From the NCBI GenBank assembly GCA_023375675.1, contig JALQBC010000031.1, positions 248,001 to 312,000 on the forward strand: 64,000 bases of DNA, read 5' to 3'. The notes under the pieces were generated by a model. It saw only the letters and a list, made by a program, of their open reading frames with translations. It was not told the origin of the DNA and did not search any database. The DNA is from Cytospora piceicola (taxonomy: Eukaryota; Ascomycota; Sordariomycetes; Diaporthales; Cytosporaceae). Below, piece after piece: positions 1 to 12,068 of this stretch. Each line of letters opens with the position of its first letter. Position 1 is the stretch's first letter. The position numbers and the translations under genes are program-made.

Positions 1-59
1 ACTTCAAGTACAACTTTCCAATTAGCCAACAGATTCCAGCCGCTCTCCACCATGTCCAC

Positions 60-632
60 AGTCCTCTTGGTCGCTTCATCCGGACTCTCTTGTGGCAGAC
101 CAAGCACCTATTGTCTGAAGTCCTGGGGTAACCCGACTCGCACGCTCTGCTGCGGAAGAATAGTCTCGCATACATGGTCTTCTCCATGCCCGTCCTCACG
201 CCCCTGGCGAGCTCGTCCAGCCCATCCTGGGCCCTCTTGGCAGCCGGCTCATACGCGATCTACCAGTCCCCGTCGTAGTCCCGAGCACCCAATGGAGGCT
301 GTCGAGCATGCCGCGCTGGCTCACCCGGAAGCTCCGGTTGTACACGGTTCCGTTTTTTCCTCCAGCCCTCCAGGCCGGGGCGCCGCGCCGCTCCCAGGCA
401 GACTGAGCAGCGCGGCCACGACGCGGCCGCACAGGGGCCACGTGCTGGCGTCTACAGCCGCCTCGGAGTCGTCATAGAAGGTCATCCCCGACCCGGGCCA
501 GGCGTCGCTCATAAGAGGAAATATTGGTGATATAGAAGCCACATACCAGGTATTGATTGCATGGGATGCGGTGAGTGATGCAGTCCGTTCCGGCCGCATG
601 ATCGGCACCCCGGACACCGGAGCGGCCCCCAT
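60..632 (-). pseudogene. decayed coding sequence, unknown family
   Basis: On the minus strand, coding-like amino-acid patches run through this stretch but change frame at least twice. One patch around 320-480 contains the string WPLCGRVVAALLSLPG, continues in another frame near 300-400, and then in a third frame near 60-280. The third patch carries an in-frame TAG at 260-262 following a Trp codon, which a single C-to-T change of CAG would explain. I do not recognise the family. The remnant lies directly downstream of, and on the same strand as, the two-exon gene at 751-1365, so it may be the broken 3' part of that gene or of a relative. It could also be chance open frames in GC-rich DNA. Confidence 0.3.
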
Positions 633-750
633 AATTCTTTTGCGGCGGCTGCAAGTGAGTCTCTAAGTCAGTGATCCTTATTTCGCAATACATCACCTGC
701 ACATGTGGGGTTGGTGCCTACCTCTACAGTATTCGCATCTGCAAACGTCC

Positions 751-1365
751 TCATACTCCCGGTTCAGCACCTTGCTGTTCTGCTCGTGCTCGGCCGGCCC
801 CTTCCTGGCCGTTCAAGGACGGCGACGAGGATCCATCAATCCCATTTTGGGGTGTATGTTGATCCTTGCCTCGGCGATATAACAATTTGATATGCTGACG
901 GGTCGTTTTTGCCGCCTTTCCCACCACCCTCTTGGCCGCCTTTAGGATTCTGCCTGCAGGCCGTCGCACTTCAGTATTCTCCCTGACGGTGTCATCATAG
1001 CTCTAAAAACGTCGGCCTCGTCAGCCCATCAGTGAGACAAAGAACATTGACCTGAGACCGAGATTACAAATTAGTGTTCAAATTCTATGTTCGGAACTCA
1101 CCGGAAGACGAACGAAACGCGAATATACAGGCGGGTTGTCCTCATACTCGGCGTTTAGGTTATAACCAGGCAGGACGTCATAGTCCAACTCTTGAAGTGC
1201 GTAACGAGAGTTTTCAATGACCCTGTATAGAGTCCGGCGATCCTCCGGGGCTTGGTGATCCCAGAGCATGGGCTCCAGGTCCACGATGCCTTGTTGTAGT
1301 GAGTGTACGAATACCATCCTCGCTTCGAGGGGGAGGCTCAGAGCGTATTGGACGTAGTTATCCAT
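751..1365 (-). CDS. hypothetical protein, two exons
   Basis: I model two exons on the minus strand, 1365-1102 and 1002-751, joined over a 99-base intron with a GTGAGT donor and a TTTTTAG acceptor. Both exons are in phase 0 and give about 171 residues. The first exon encodes an acidic, helix-like N-terminal half, including LYRVIENSRYALQELDYDV. The second encodes a lysine- and arginine-rich stretch (GRILKAAKRVVGKAAK) followed by a polar tail. No signal peptide, membrane segment or known domain is visible. I do not recognise the family. The decayed sequence immediately downstream on the same strand suggests the true protein may once have been longer. The splice sites and the frame agreement support a real gene, but nothing external confirms it. 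Confidence 0.42.
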
Positions 1366-4026
1366 AATTTTAGTCTTACAGTATTATTATCATAACGCTA
1401 TTTGGGGAGGGGGGCAAATTAGGCAGTGTCAGTGAGGTGTGGTATGGATGAACAGCATACCTGGGTAAGTGAGGATGAGAATTCCAAAGTCGCTCCAAGC
1501 TGGCGTGATACGCAAACTGACAGAAAGGCAAATATTGATGGGAGCCATAGAGTCTTTCTTCAGGTCATGGGAATCATTCCAACGGCAACATACAACGGAG
1601 GATATCAAGGCTGTAAGCTCAGCTCGAGACAGGCAAGATCAAATGGTTTGAAGCAAAAGGAACTAGTGGGAGCTTGGGAGGAGGCCACCTAGCGTCGGTC
1701 CGAGAGATCAAATCTAGGGACGACGAATGGAATCCCAAAAGAATGGTAGAGCCACACATATAAAAGAAGACATCAAGGCATGGATGGAGTTCCTTGAGGC
1801 TTGCTAAACACGTCCGTGGGAGCAGATGGTCGCCAGTATATATACTCCCGAGGGTAGTGTAGCCTAACTATTATAGCGATTGAGCTTGTGGTTGGTTAAT
1901 CCTTAGTCTACGTTGGACAATCATCGGCTCCATACTTGCTTAAGTTTGGGAGGGCCGGGGCAGCAACACTAATCATTTTTAAAGACCTTTTAAAGGCCTT
2001 ACAAGACGACTCTCGGATACCTACTTAGGTAAAGTCGAGATCCGTCCTCTCCACGATTGCTAGAGGACGCACGTCCACCTTCAATCCAAATACTTGCCGC
2101 TAGGGGTGCCCACCCGTATGGTGTCCTTTCCCAAGGAACTGTGTCGAGAAACTGAATTTTTTCAAGCTTCACCATCGTCACCAAAGTGTGGAAACTGTGG
2201 TGGCTGCAGTACTAATTAGACTAAGAGTAAATCAAGGTTTCCAATAAACAAACAGTACAGTCCAAGATGTCCACCACTCAGCGGGGTTTCTACGATCTCT
2301 CCAAAGATCTGACCACCCCTGGAGGCCCTTCGGCTTTTGTTTGGCCAAATGTTCCTCATCTCTAAGAATCGGGACTTTAGAGACGGAAATAATGATGGCG
2401 ACGGGTAACCTTCTCCATTACTGATACCTTTAATCGAATCCTTGGTAATTAGAACACGATATAGCAAGGTAGAATCCTGGGTAAGGTTTCCATTTTCCGT
2501 CAACCTGCAATGGTTGACTGTGTTCCTCGATGCTCTGTCTTGCCCAAAAAGAAGTCAAGAATTAAGATATGTTTCAGACAATCAATCCGACACTTCCCAC
2601 TCTTGCATCCAACTTGTATGGTTTGAATTTAAGTTCGCAGCGCAGCTGTGACCAAATCAATCCACGGTCAGCACAAGCCTCCATGAACGTGGTTGAAAAA
2701 GTCCGTATCAATACAGTGGTAAATACAAAAGCGCTGGGGCACAATTGAACAGCACTACATAGTTGAGAAATGGAGAGACCAATATGTGATGGTAACTGAT
2801 TGATCTCAATAGGGCCCTTACCTTACGGCCAAGCACTTTCTCCCTGTTCTCAAACTGAGCCAGGCAGGGAAGATTATATGATATTGTTAATTGAATTGAT
2901 AGAGGAAAGCTGATCAGGTATTTAGACAATCGACGCGGAGGTTCTCTGGGCTAATTACCGTCTGTCTAAGACGGCTCTCAATCAACTGACGTATCCCTGA
3001 GTCGGGCCTTCAAGTTCCAGGAGATGAACGTCACCATTCATGGCATTCATCCGGGTTGGATTCCTATAGCCATTATAGGCTTCATTAATTCTGTTGAAAT
3101 GTGTTTTCGGACGACGTTGATGGTTGACACGATCGAAAGGGTTGGTTCCCAAAGACAGCGGGTGCCCAGGTGTTATATGAAGGCCGATTGACAGGCCTTT
3201 CCAAGGTAAACAGATTTTGCTAGAACCAAGAGAACTTCACTGTCATCAGTATTCCATAACTGAATCTGTCCTCGGTCTCGCATTGTTGGTATCTTGACAT
3301 AGCAAAAAAGGCAGTTTGCCATAAAACCCAACGGAGGAACATTGCAGAACCAAGAAGGCGGGGGGCCCCCGGGGTGGAATACTTCGGTGGCCTTCGCCTT
3401 TCTCACATACTTTAGCACAAGTATGTTGTGACAGATTGCTACCTGGGAGATTGTACGAACCAATCCATACCCGGGATCGCCTTTGATTGCCTCACCGAAA
3501 CTGTCAAGGACACGTAGGTGCTCAGGGCCATTTGCACATTATTGGACCAAACACCTGGACCCCAAGGCTGCTCAGTAAATGGGTACTTCGATAGTAAGTT
3601 TGCATCAACCCCTGATTAACTGATGGCCACTAGTTCCACACAATACCGAAGGTTACTGGGGTCTACAGACCTTTATTTCCAAGGTGTTGCTGCATCGGTA
3701 TTACCAGACACAGTGAATCAAATGTCACTATTTGTGAAATCCCTTAGAAAGGAAATACATCCAAACTGGTCCGAGTATCCTGCATGAAGAGAACCTATTC
3801 TTGAGCCCGGTTGGTACTTCCTCCGAACTTGATACATATATTGAATTAGGTTTGTCCTTGATCCAGGAACGTCCGCACCGCAATGCCAAAAATGTAAGTA
3901 TATACCCCGTTCCACATTACGCTCGACCACCGTAGACCTCAACATCGACCCTTGAAGAGTCCCCTTTTCTCGAGGCCAAAGCAGCCAATAGGCATTCCAA
4001 CCGTTGCCCCTGTTTGGTACCGGTCT
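1366..4026. other. intergenic, no gene supported
   Basis: Only short unrelated open frames occur here, none with recognisable motifs or paired splice sites. Base composition is mixed. The sequence TACCTACTTAGGTA near 2018-2031 is a loose relative of the palindrome described elsewhere in this window. Confidence 0.5.
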
Positions 4027-4678
4027 CTATGCCGCAGCGTCCGCTTCCTTGCCACAGCACTTCTTGTACTTACGGCTCGACCCACAGTAGCACTTTGCGT
4101 TGCGCGAGACAGGCGCAAAGCCGAAGCTGGTCGTCACCTGGCCCGGCAGCTGGCCCGTCATCTGCCTCATCAGGTCCGCGGCCTCCTGCTTCAACAGCTT
4201 GTCGCATGCGTCATTGCCACAGCAGGCGACCGTCATGATGATAACGAAGGGGTCCTCGTCTTTGTGGAGGTACTGAACTCACTTGTCAGCCGTGGGCTCT
4301 CGACTGTACCCTGATCATACCCTGCCCCAGGGTGACTATACCTAGGTACATATGCACGTTGACTGGTCTGTGCACAGCACATATATGTACATAGGTGGGG
4401 AGCGAGGATCACCAGCACTGAACACTTACCGACATAGGCGTCGCAACGATCGTGCTAGTATCCCGACCGCAATCCTTAGCTGAGCATTTATCCTCACAAG
4501 CCTGCAGGGCGGCTTCGGCGTGCTGGAGGACGATAGGTCGCAGAACCGTCGTGAACATGTCCGGCATGGCAGGGTTGGCCAGGGCGGCCTGGCCGATCAG
4601 GGACGATGGAATGTCATGCTTGAACTCGAGCTGCCTCTTCTCGCAGAGGAACTGGAAGCGGGCTGGTTTGGTCGTCAT
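4027..4678 (-). CDS. small SEC-C motif zinc-binding protein
   Basis: Two exons, 4678-4430 and 4272-4027, are joined by a 157-base intron (GTAAGT donor, TTCAG acceptor, phase 0). They give 164 residues. The start is the ATG of MTTKPARFQFLCEKRQLEFK; a longer upstream reading exists but adds low-complexity sequence. The C-terminus holds CYCGSSRKYKKCCG (about residues 143-156), the Cys-x-Cys-x8-Cys-Cys pattern of the SEC-C zinc-binding motif known from bacterial SecA and many small accessory proteins. A second cysteine group, CCGNDAC, lies about 45 residues before it. The N-terminal half is predicted helical and has no known domain. The protein is probably a soluble zinc-binding protein. SEC-C motifs bind zinc and often mediate protein contacts, but the partner here is unknown. 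The neighbours give no functional hint. Confidence 0.75.
4339..4348. repeat. TACCTAGGTA palindrome, copy 1
   Basis: Exact 10-bp perfect palindrome inside the intron of the SEC-C gene. It is one of five exact copies in the window. Confidence 0.8.
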
Positions 4679-5802
4679 GATGTGTTCAAGTTTGTAGTGA
4701 TTGGCGCAGTGAGTGCTTGATTGAGTTTGTTGTAGAAATGAGTGAATGGATGCGCACAGCGTGGTATACAGAGATGGGTGGTTGTTGTGATTAGATAGGT
4801 ATGGCAAAAAGGGATCAGCGGCAAATCGAAGTCAGGGGCGATGATATGGTGCAAGTTATGAATTAAACTCCCTGACACGAGAGGTTTGTTCGCACTAATA
4901 GATCTCCCGCTGACTAGTGACTCGCAGTTATACAGACAGTAACAGTCTCGGGTCTCACTTCCGAGACAGGTATTAATTTAACAGGTGTCCCCAAGGGAAC
5001 CCCTGTTTAAGGCCCATGCGCTAAGGAAAAGGGGCGGGTCACGTGGCTACCCAGCATTCAACCTCGAACACCCATCTTGCCTTTACATGATGGCAAGACC
5101 CGTGAACACTGCTCTGAAACACAGCAGTGACTTCTGGTTAATAACACTCCATAGGGGAGTTACTGTGAGAAGCCACGTAATGCACATGATGAATTTCAGG
5201 GCCGTGTAGTCATGCTGAACCGAGTGGCTCCACTGCCAGACGCTTCGTTGGTAAAGTGGTATCCCGCAAGGCTACCAGAGTTTGCATGAAGCCGGGAAGT
5301 TTAGATCCCACATCAAATAGGAATGGGCCAGGCCCCTGGGGCTTGGTGAAGCAGTAAAATACTAGGTATTTCTCAACCACATGGCATACACAACAACCTG
5401 TCGAATTTATCCAAGTTGGACCGCAGCTGGTAATTGACAGCAACTCGATATAGAGCATACAAATAGTCAGTGTAAACGGTGTTTGATTAAGGATCATGGT
5501 TAGGTGCTCAATACGGAAGTATGTGTGTAGTGATTATGTGTGCACTTGTGCACCTATCAGTGTGCTGACACCCCGAGACGCAACAACAGCAGAGTAAGTC
5601 ACTTCTTCCTTAGTTCCCCTATGTAGGGTAGTATAAGAATTCGAATCATCAATCAACTTATCTGGTCGTCACATCAAAAGCCACACAGTTTGACCACCAA
5701 ACCATCGCCGATTGAAGCATCACGTCGACTCTGCTCTTGTCTACCATTACAAAACAGCGGCAACACACTCCCACACCAAGCCAAAGTTTACAAACAGTCA
5801 AG
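4679..5802. other. intergenic between divergent genes
   Basis: This stretch separates the SEC-C gene (minus) from the small secreted protein gene (plus) and should contain both promoters. An open frame on the minus strand at 5210-5497 has no family features and no splice support. I see no further gene. Confidence 0.5.
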
Positions 5803-6315
5803 ATGAAGGTATTCATACCCATGGTAAGTTCCATGCGGCCTTCACTAAACAGAACTCGCAGGTCCTCATCCTAACCATCACCTTCGGCCTCGGTTATGCC
5901 GGCAATGTCCTCGACAAGCCCGTGAACAATATCCCTGGCCACGCCGTGAACCACGCTGGCATGGGGCCTGTGAGAAACCTCACCGCCTGGATGCTCAAGT
6001 GCGATTGGGGCTACGACGCCTGTTACTCAATGGACGCCTGCGACAGTAATGGTGAGGTCGGCGAGCAAAGCCCCCTTTGCTGGGAGCACTGCAAGTGTGT
6101 CGCTACCAATGCTACCAGTACCCAGACCTATTTTATCTCCCAATTGTTCTGTAAGTCATCTTGAGGTTTAAAGGCGTAATCCGGCTCTATGGGAAATCAT
6201 ATATACTGATATACTGCTTGCAGCAGCATTCAACGGTTTCTGTCTGCGGGTCTTGGAACTTGGAGACACTGGGCCAAATTACGGGCGCATGGGGAACTAC
6301 AGCAAACGACGTTGA
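5803..6315 (+). CDS. small secreted cysteine-rich protein
   Basis: I model three exons, 5803-5823, 5862-6150 and 6224-6315, giving 133 residues. The first intron is only 38 bases but has a GTAAGT donor, a CTAAAC branch-like site and a CAG acceptor. Removing it joins MKVFIPM to VLILTITFGLGYAG, creating a good signal peptide that neither frame has alone. The second intron (73 bases, GTAAGT to TTGCAG) adds the C-terminal exon ending in NYSKRR. The mature part has about seven cysteines clustered in the middle (CDWGYDACYSMDAC and CWEHCKC) and one near the end. Size, signal peptide and cysteine spacing fit a secreted fungal protein of the candidate-effector or antimicrobial type, but no family is recognised. 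If the last intron is retained, the protein ends after QLFCKSS instead. Confidence 0.6.
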
Positions 6316-6379
6316 CATGAGTGGATTTGACAAGAAAATCAAACTTTCAGGGCAAGTGAGGACGTGGACCGGAAGGTTG

Positions 6380-9300
6380 ATCACCGCTTAGTGGAGGTGC
6401 TCTGCGTGTGTCTCTGACTACTTGGTCATCATCTCTTCGCAGACGAGGTCCTACCTAAATCACACCAAATTGTGTTTTCAACAAAGGTCTCACTGTGACA
6501 AATCTCAAGTATTGGCATAAAAATCAAGATGAAGAGGTAAATTTCCTCTGGACAGAGTTAGTAGTGAAGACTATCGAAAACGATGTGAGCAAAGGACAAG
6601 TACATGCATATCTCGACTCGGGTTTTAAGGAGATATACGACGAGCTGTACCGGGACACGACATTCAATGTCATGTAAACCCCTGAGACAGCGTCTATCAT
6701 GAAATCTATTCCTGAGATGGAGAATATGATCAATACCTCCATTGTCCGTGGATGAGCCAAGGTAAGCACTCAAGCTCGACATCGGGTAAAGCCTCGACCA
6801 CCTGAGCTCGACAAGACAGCCGGGAGAATATGTGTGAATCTCGGCTACATGGATGGCGACTTGCGAGTCCAAGCCGCCCAACAACCGGTCCGAGGCTTCT
6901 TTTTCGGTCGTTCCCAGGGCGATATTTGATACGCAATGTAATGGGACACGGAGCTCGCGAGAATCGCAGAGATATATTTCTATATCCCAATGGTGATGAT
7001 GTGGAGCCTGGAAGATTTCGAAGTTCTAATTCGCACGCTCACACATAGGAGGCCAAACGGTTACCGTTATCCATTTACGCCATGGTGTACTTCGCATACC
7101 ATAGTGTACACTTCCCGTCATCCAGTGGAGAACATTTGGTGCTCTCAACAAGATCTTGGTGAGCAGCTCCACGACGTGGATTGACCCGACGCCTTCAATA
7201 CAAACGGCCAAACCCTCGGAACTTACATGGCCAGGAGATCTAAATACGAGTCATCCTTGGGCGTTGAAGTACAACATGCTTTGAAATGGGCAAACGACCT
7301 TCTCTACCTTGTGGCTCAGTTCAACAAGGCACTCACAGTAAGCCCACAAGCGATTTACCATTTCATTCAAACTTAATAGCTGATTCCTGCGATCTGCCCG
7401 AATAATCCAATCATCACCCAGGCTTTCAATATATATATCCGCGCGGTCTTCATGTAGTTAGACTTGAGCAGGACTTGTACGACGAGAGGCTTTCTGCATA
7501 GTCCTTCCGGGGATGTAGGTGATGTGTGTCACGTTTCAAGACAGTACTTTCGCCCTGGGGACTTCCAGGGTAAATTCTATACCCTAGGGTATCTACGACG
7601 AATAAACCTTCCCAAAGGGCAAATAAGTACCACAACATGAGCCAGTTCGCAGTTCATTTTTGGCTACCATTAACGATTATCTTATGTCAGTTGGAAGAAG
7701 GCAACTCAAGTACTAGGATATTACAACTGGCCGATGACTATGGTCATTGACCACACGAGGCAAGTTCATAGTATTAGCATTCAGCGGGGATAAAAAGCAG
7801 TTGTACATTGCTAGCAGGTCGAGTTGTGTTGTTGTCATTGACGTACAAACGGGAGAGAAAGCCGAGAGTTGGGGCAAAACAAGAACTAGAGACCGGAATA
7901 CAACTTACTGCGTCCACCCATACATGCCGAATTCATGGTCGGGCTCGGCCTTCTAGGGATGAGATGTAATTAGCGACCTGTCAACCTCTGGGACATCAAG
8001 GAGCATGATTTTGTAGGAATTTTGCATCGATCGCCAGTCCCACATCCAACATTGAACCGAGCCCTTCATACACGCCTTCATGTTCAGTCCTAAAGCCAAG
8101 ATCAACATTGTGGCGTTAAGGTACCAAGTGGGACTGATGTACGTCTTTGATCCGGAGATACAGAATGCACAAGCCACAGCAGATAATTACCGATGCCATC
8201 GTGCTCGCTGTTGACACCTTGCACAGAATGAATGCCGAGTCTCCTGGCCAACGCAGACGAGTTTGGGCGGTTGCTGGTAAAACACATCACAAGAGTGACG
8301 CCAGCGCTATTCGGGCTCGATCAGGTGATCATTGATGTGAGCCCTACATCAGTCGCTAGCCAGGTTCCCGTGAGCCTTGATGGCGAGAGGCTCCTCCTTT
8401 CTCCTGCGGAGTATGACGTCTTTTGGAACTTCACGTCTGCATCTCCTCTCCAGTAACATGAAAATTCACAATCTATGGCATGCTGGAGATGGGCGAGCCA
8501 CCGGACGAAGAGATACTTCTGCTGTTCGAGGGCAGCCACTTGGAAGGTTACAAATGGGCCGCCTTTGAATACAACACCACGAGAAACGCCATGCAGATGC
8601 GAGTGACCTTTAATACGAGGAAAGACCGTTGAGGTTCAATTGTCCCAGTCAATGCCGAGATACCTCCCTGGTAGCATCCTCTGCCGCCGGGACAAATCCC
8701 GTGGCTTCTCTTCGTCTATATCCCGTCATCGGGGACTAGAACGGGAAGCTACGCATCGATGTCGCTGGAGACGACCAAAGACATGAAGGCCATTGGGGGC
8801 ACATACAAGTCGTGGCTCGTGTACCTGCAACATGGAGGGTAAATATGCACTGTGAATTATTGGACAGCATCGCATGCCAGGTTTTACTTTAGACATTCCC
8901 TTGTCCCTCTGAACTGACATGGTAGGATTGCGAATCCCATAATGGTCACACCGAAGGGTAGCTTGGTGATGGGAGTGGAGGACAAGATCGCGGTGTTCCA
9001 CAAGGGCCTGGAATTCGAGGAGTAAGTGCCGGCTTGAAGGAGGCCGTCATCGACGCCAGCAGTCATGGAGGCCGGCAGGGAACTAGGGTTCAAACTGTAA
9101 AGTATAGCGAGCAGGCAGACCGCCCTCTTCGGATTTCTTGTTATTGCTGTGCGCCTGCGAGCGGCCGGTGTCCGAAAAGTCGGATTAGAAAGTACCGTCA
9201 TCGTCGTGTTGACAGATTCCTAGAAATCAACGTCAGAGCATTAACTGCCGCGTTACACGCCTTCGTCCATGACGGCGGAGGAACCCGTGGACGATCAATG

Positions 9301-9530
9301 AGGGATCCATGGATGGAAGTCATGTCGCCGCCATGGTGGGTGTTGTGCCATGTCGTTGGCCGAGTCGAAACAGATATCCATTTCTACCTTGGGACATCCA
9401 AACTGACTCAGTACTCCAACAATATATCTTGGTTACATCGGCTTTCCTCCAGGAACCAAACATCAATGAACAAGTTGTCAGTTTTGCCTGCAGCATTATT
9501 ATCATAATGTAGTTCTAGTCCGGGAAAAGG
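6380..9530 (+). pseudogene. zone of broken coding-like sequence
   Basis: No intact gene is found here, yet several plus-strand patches look translated. They include a charged helical patch at 6495-6677, a patch at 7747-7956 that resembles one WD40-type beta repeat (IASRSSCVVVIDVQTGEKAE), patches at 8232-8456 and 8460-8630 in different frames, and one near 8760-9020 ending in an in-frame stop. Frames change repeatedly and stops separate the patches. I cannot name a family for any of them. The simplest reading is one or more accessory genes in advanced decay. A multi-exon gene with many small exons is an alternative I could not build. Confidence 0.35.
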
Positions 9531-10697
9531 AAAAAAGGGAGGTGGCATATGCAGTGGACGGGCTACTTGGGTCATTATTGTCACACGATGTTACTGCACT
9601 GCATGTAAGCCGTTGATACGTACTCCCTCCGGATGCACACCCTCCCAATACAGGCCTTGCAGTCAGACAGGGCCCTCTTTCAGTGTTCTCACCGTTGCCC
9701 GTCATGGTTTGGAGCAGCTGCAGGACGACGTCATATGCCCCAGATCATCCTCACCCCTGGCCTCTGCCGGATGTCATGCTCATCTCAGCGACCGACATCA
9801 TAACCATCCAGGCCATCATATCACACGGTCTCTTAGAGTTTGTGACTATACTGCAGTCGTCCGCAGTCGTTTACATATGACGTTTGCAGCAGGACAAGAA
9901 CATGTGTCACCACTTCATTGACGAGGCCTCGTTCTAGTTCTTCAGTAGCCCGGGCTTGTCCTTCGCTTATTATAATATTTGCACCCTCCATGGTCCTGCA
10001 GTGGTATTGTTTTCCTCCCCATGCAAGCCTGCATCTTCCTTGATTCACCAAGATCCCGCATCCACTTTCCCCAGGTCTTTTTCCCTAGCTCGTTCACTTC
10101 GGGCGCTTTTATATCACTTTTTCCCCTTCCGGTTTGTCTCTCCCCTCGGGTGAACACACCAAGACTCACAGCCAACAACCCTTAAACGGCTGCGCCTACC
10201 CTGCTGTAACCCCACGCAGCCACTATTCCTGCAAGATCCGGTAGTGTCCAGGTGTTTGAAGGTGGCCAGTCAGGCTAGGCTTGCATCCTGTTCCTTCACA
10301 GCCATTCTTGCAGACCGAAAAACGACCAAAGGTCTCGGCCTTCTGACCTTGCCACACAGCCTTGATCTACAAACCTACATACTCAAGTACTCAAATACTC
10401 CGCGGTTGGACGCCACATTGGGGGCCCTTCAATCCAAGAGGTCGGGATACTGTCTCACCCGCCGATCTTCTCATTCCTCAACGTCACCATAGTAAACTTT
10501 TCACCGTATTTTTTGACAGCAGCCCTCCCACACCTTTCCCCATCACTCGTCTTTTCTGTTTTCAGTAACACCATCGGCACTCAAGACCGCCACATTTCAT
10601 CGTTGTCGCCTTTGGGGAAAGAGACACACAGTGGTTCACCAAGATATTTTCAACCACATCTTGGTCATCCGACATTCGATATTCAAATATTTTGAAA
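9531..10697. other. upstream region of the 10.7-kb gene
   Basis: No gene is supported. The stretch from about 9990 is rich in pyrimidines on the plus strand (many CTTTTC and CCCTC runs), typical of fungal promoters and 5' leaders, and probably serves the gene that starts at 10698. Confidence 0.45.
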
Positions 10698-12068
10698 ATG
10701 TGGGCATACGACGATGGACGAGGACGCCGGACTAGGGATGTCCCCAGTTCACGGCCAGCCTACCACTACGACGATGACTATGATCGAGCGGCGCCACGCT
10801 CATCACGGGCAGTCTATGAAGACCCATACGCCCAAGCTGCAGCTCCACCATCGGCACGCGACCGCCACCGTCGCAAGTCGATCCATGCCGACTCCGATGA
10901 GCCCAGGTCTAGCCGACAGAAGGCTCGTGCCGGAGTGAGCGTTGTTGCGTCGGACGACGACACAGACCATCACCGTGGAAGGAGCTCGCGCGACGCGTAC
11001 GAGTCGTTATATCCGGAGAGGACATCACGACACGACGTGGAATCGAAGACGAGCGACAGGAACAGGCATTTCCGTGATAAGAGAGGATCATGGGAAACCG
11101 GCGAAGCCCAGAACCTGCGGCGCGCCAAGAGCTACAGTCCACACAGGGCGGCGAGAGAGGCAGAGGCGGCCGCTTCACAGAATGCCTCGCCCCGTGCGTC
11201 GAAGTCGGGATTGCCTGATGATGACTACACCCAGACCTCGGGTCACCACCGATCATCCAAGAAAAGCAGGGCACCCAAGCAGTACTACGAGGAGGATCCT
11301 CGGGCGGGATACACGACGGATCCACCATCACGAAGCCGGACGCGGGACCGAGGGAACAACGGATATGATTACCCTCCCAGTGCAGCCGAGATGCCCCGTC
11401 CGCCAATGGGGGATCAAGTTCCGTACAAGTCGTCACATGTAGCATCTCAAGTTGCGCCAGAAGAGAAGCCGAGCAAGCACTCCCGAAGACGTGAGAAGGA
11501 CTACTACGGCAGCGGTTATGATGACGTCCCCGCCAAAAAATCAGGGCACGATCGAGGAAGGGACGATGTCGTGGACGAACCACCCCGTCGCAGCCGCCAC
11601 AGCAAGCGACACGACGACAAACCAAGACGGGGAGACGCGGGCTATGATCCGCCAACCCAACGCGGCAGACACCGATCCCAGCCGCCTCAGGACGACTACG
11701 ACGACGTCGACCCCCACGACCGTGTTCAGGAGCGTCCTCGTCATCGTCAGTCCCTGCCACCACGGACACGCTCCGGCTACCCAGACGACCCGTACGGCGA
11801 CGCCTACGGACAGAGCAAGCCGCCGCGCAGGGCCACGTCCATGAACCACAGCGATCCCAGGAAAAATCGGTACTACGATGATGCATATGGCCGTAGCGGT
11901 GGTTCTGGATCAGGAGGTGATGTGAGAAGGGACAAGAGGGGCAAGAAGTGGCCGAAACAGGCGGGCCAGTTGTTCATGACGCACGCGGTGCCGGTGATCA
12001 AGAAGGAGGCTGTACCGTTCTTGACCAAGGCGGCACAGGCTTATATGGAGCAGCAGAGGGCCAGGTGA
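10698..12068 (+). CDS. charged low-complexity protein, unknown function
   Basis: A single open frame of 456 residues starts at the ATG of MWAYDDGRGRRTRD; an in-frame TTG two codons upstream is not a normal fungal start. The protein is dominated by Arg, Asp, Ser, Tyr and Pro, with many short charged runs such as PRRSRHSKRHDDKPRR, and is expected to be mostly disordered. Only the C-terminus looks ordered: after GKKWPKQAGQLFMTH there is a helix-like end, AVPVIKKEAVPFLTKAAQAY. There is no signal peptide or membrane segment. The composition resembles RNA- or chromatin-associated disordered proteins, but that is composition only and no domain is visible. A 325-residue open frame on the opposite strand is a shadow caused by the GC-rich repetitive codons. 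Confidence 0.75.
   Translation: MWAYDDGRGRRTRDVPSSRPAYHYDDDYDRAAPRSSRAVYEDPYAQAAAPPSARDRHRRKSIHADSDEPRSSRQKARAGVSVVASDDDTDHHRGRSSRDAYESLYPERTSRHDVESKTSDRNRHFRDKRGSWETGEAQNLRRAKSYSPHRAAREAEAAASQNASPRASKSGLPDDDYTQTSGHHRSSKKSRAPKQYYEEDPRAGYTTDPPSRSRTRDRGNNGYDYPPSAAEMPRPPMGDQVPYKSSHVASQVAPEEKPSKHSRRREKDYYGSGYDDVPAKKSGHDRGRDDVVDEPPRRSRHSKRHDDKPRRGDAGYDPPTQRGRHRSQPPQDDYDDVDPHDRVQERPRHRQSLPPRTRSGYPDDPYGDAYGQSKPPRRATSMNHSDPRKNRYYDDAYGRSGGSGSGGDVRRDKRGKKWPKQAGQLFMTHAVPVIKKEAVPFLTKAAQAYMEQQRAR

Noticed and set aside
5210..5497. 95-residue minus-strand frame with several cysteines
   Set aside because: No signal peptide, no splice partner and no recognisable spacing of cysteines.
10909..11886. 325-residue open frame on the minus strand
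   Set aside because: It lies wholly opposite the charged low-complexity gene at 10698-12068; its Arg/Ser/Cys-rich composition is what the reverse of that repetitive GC-rich codon use gives.
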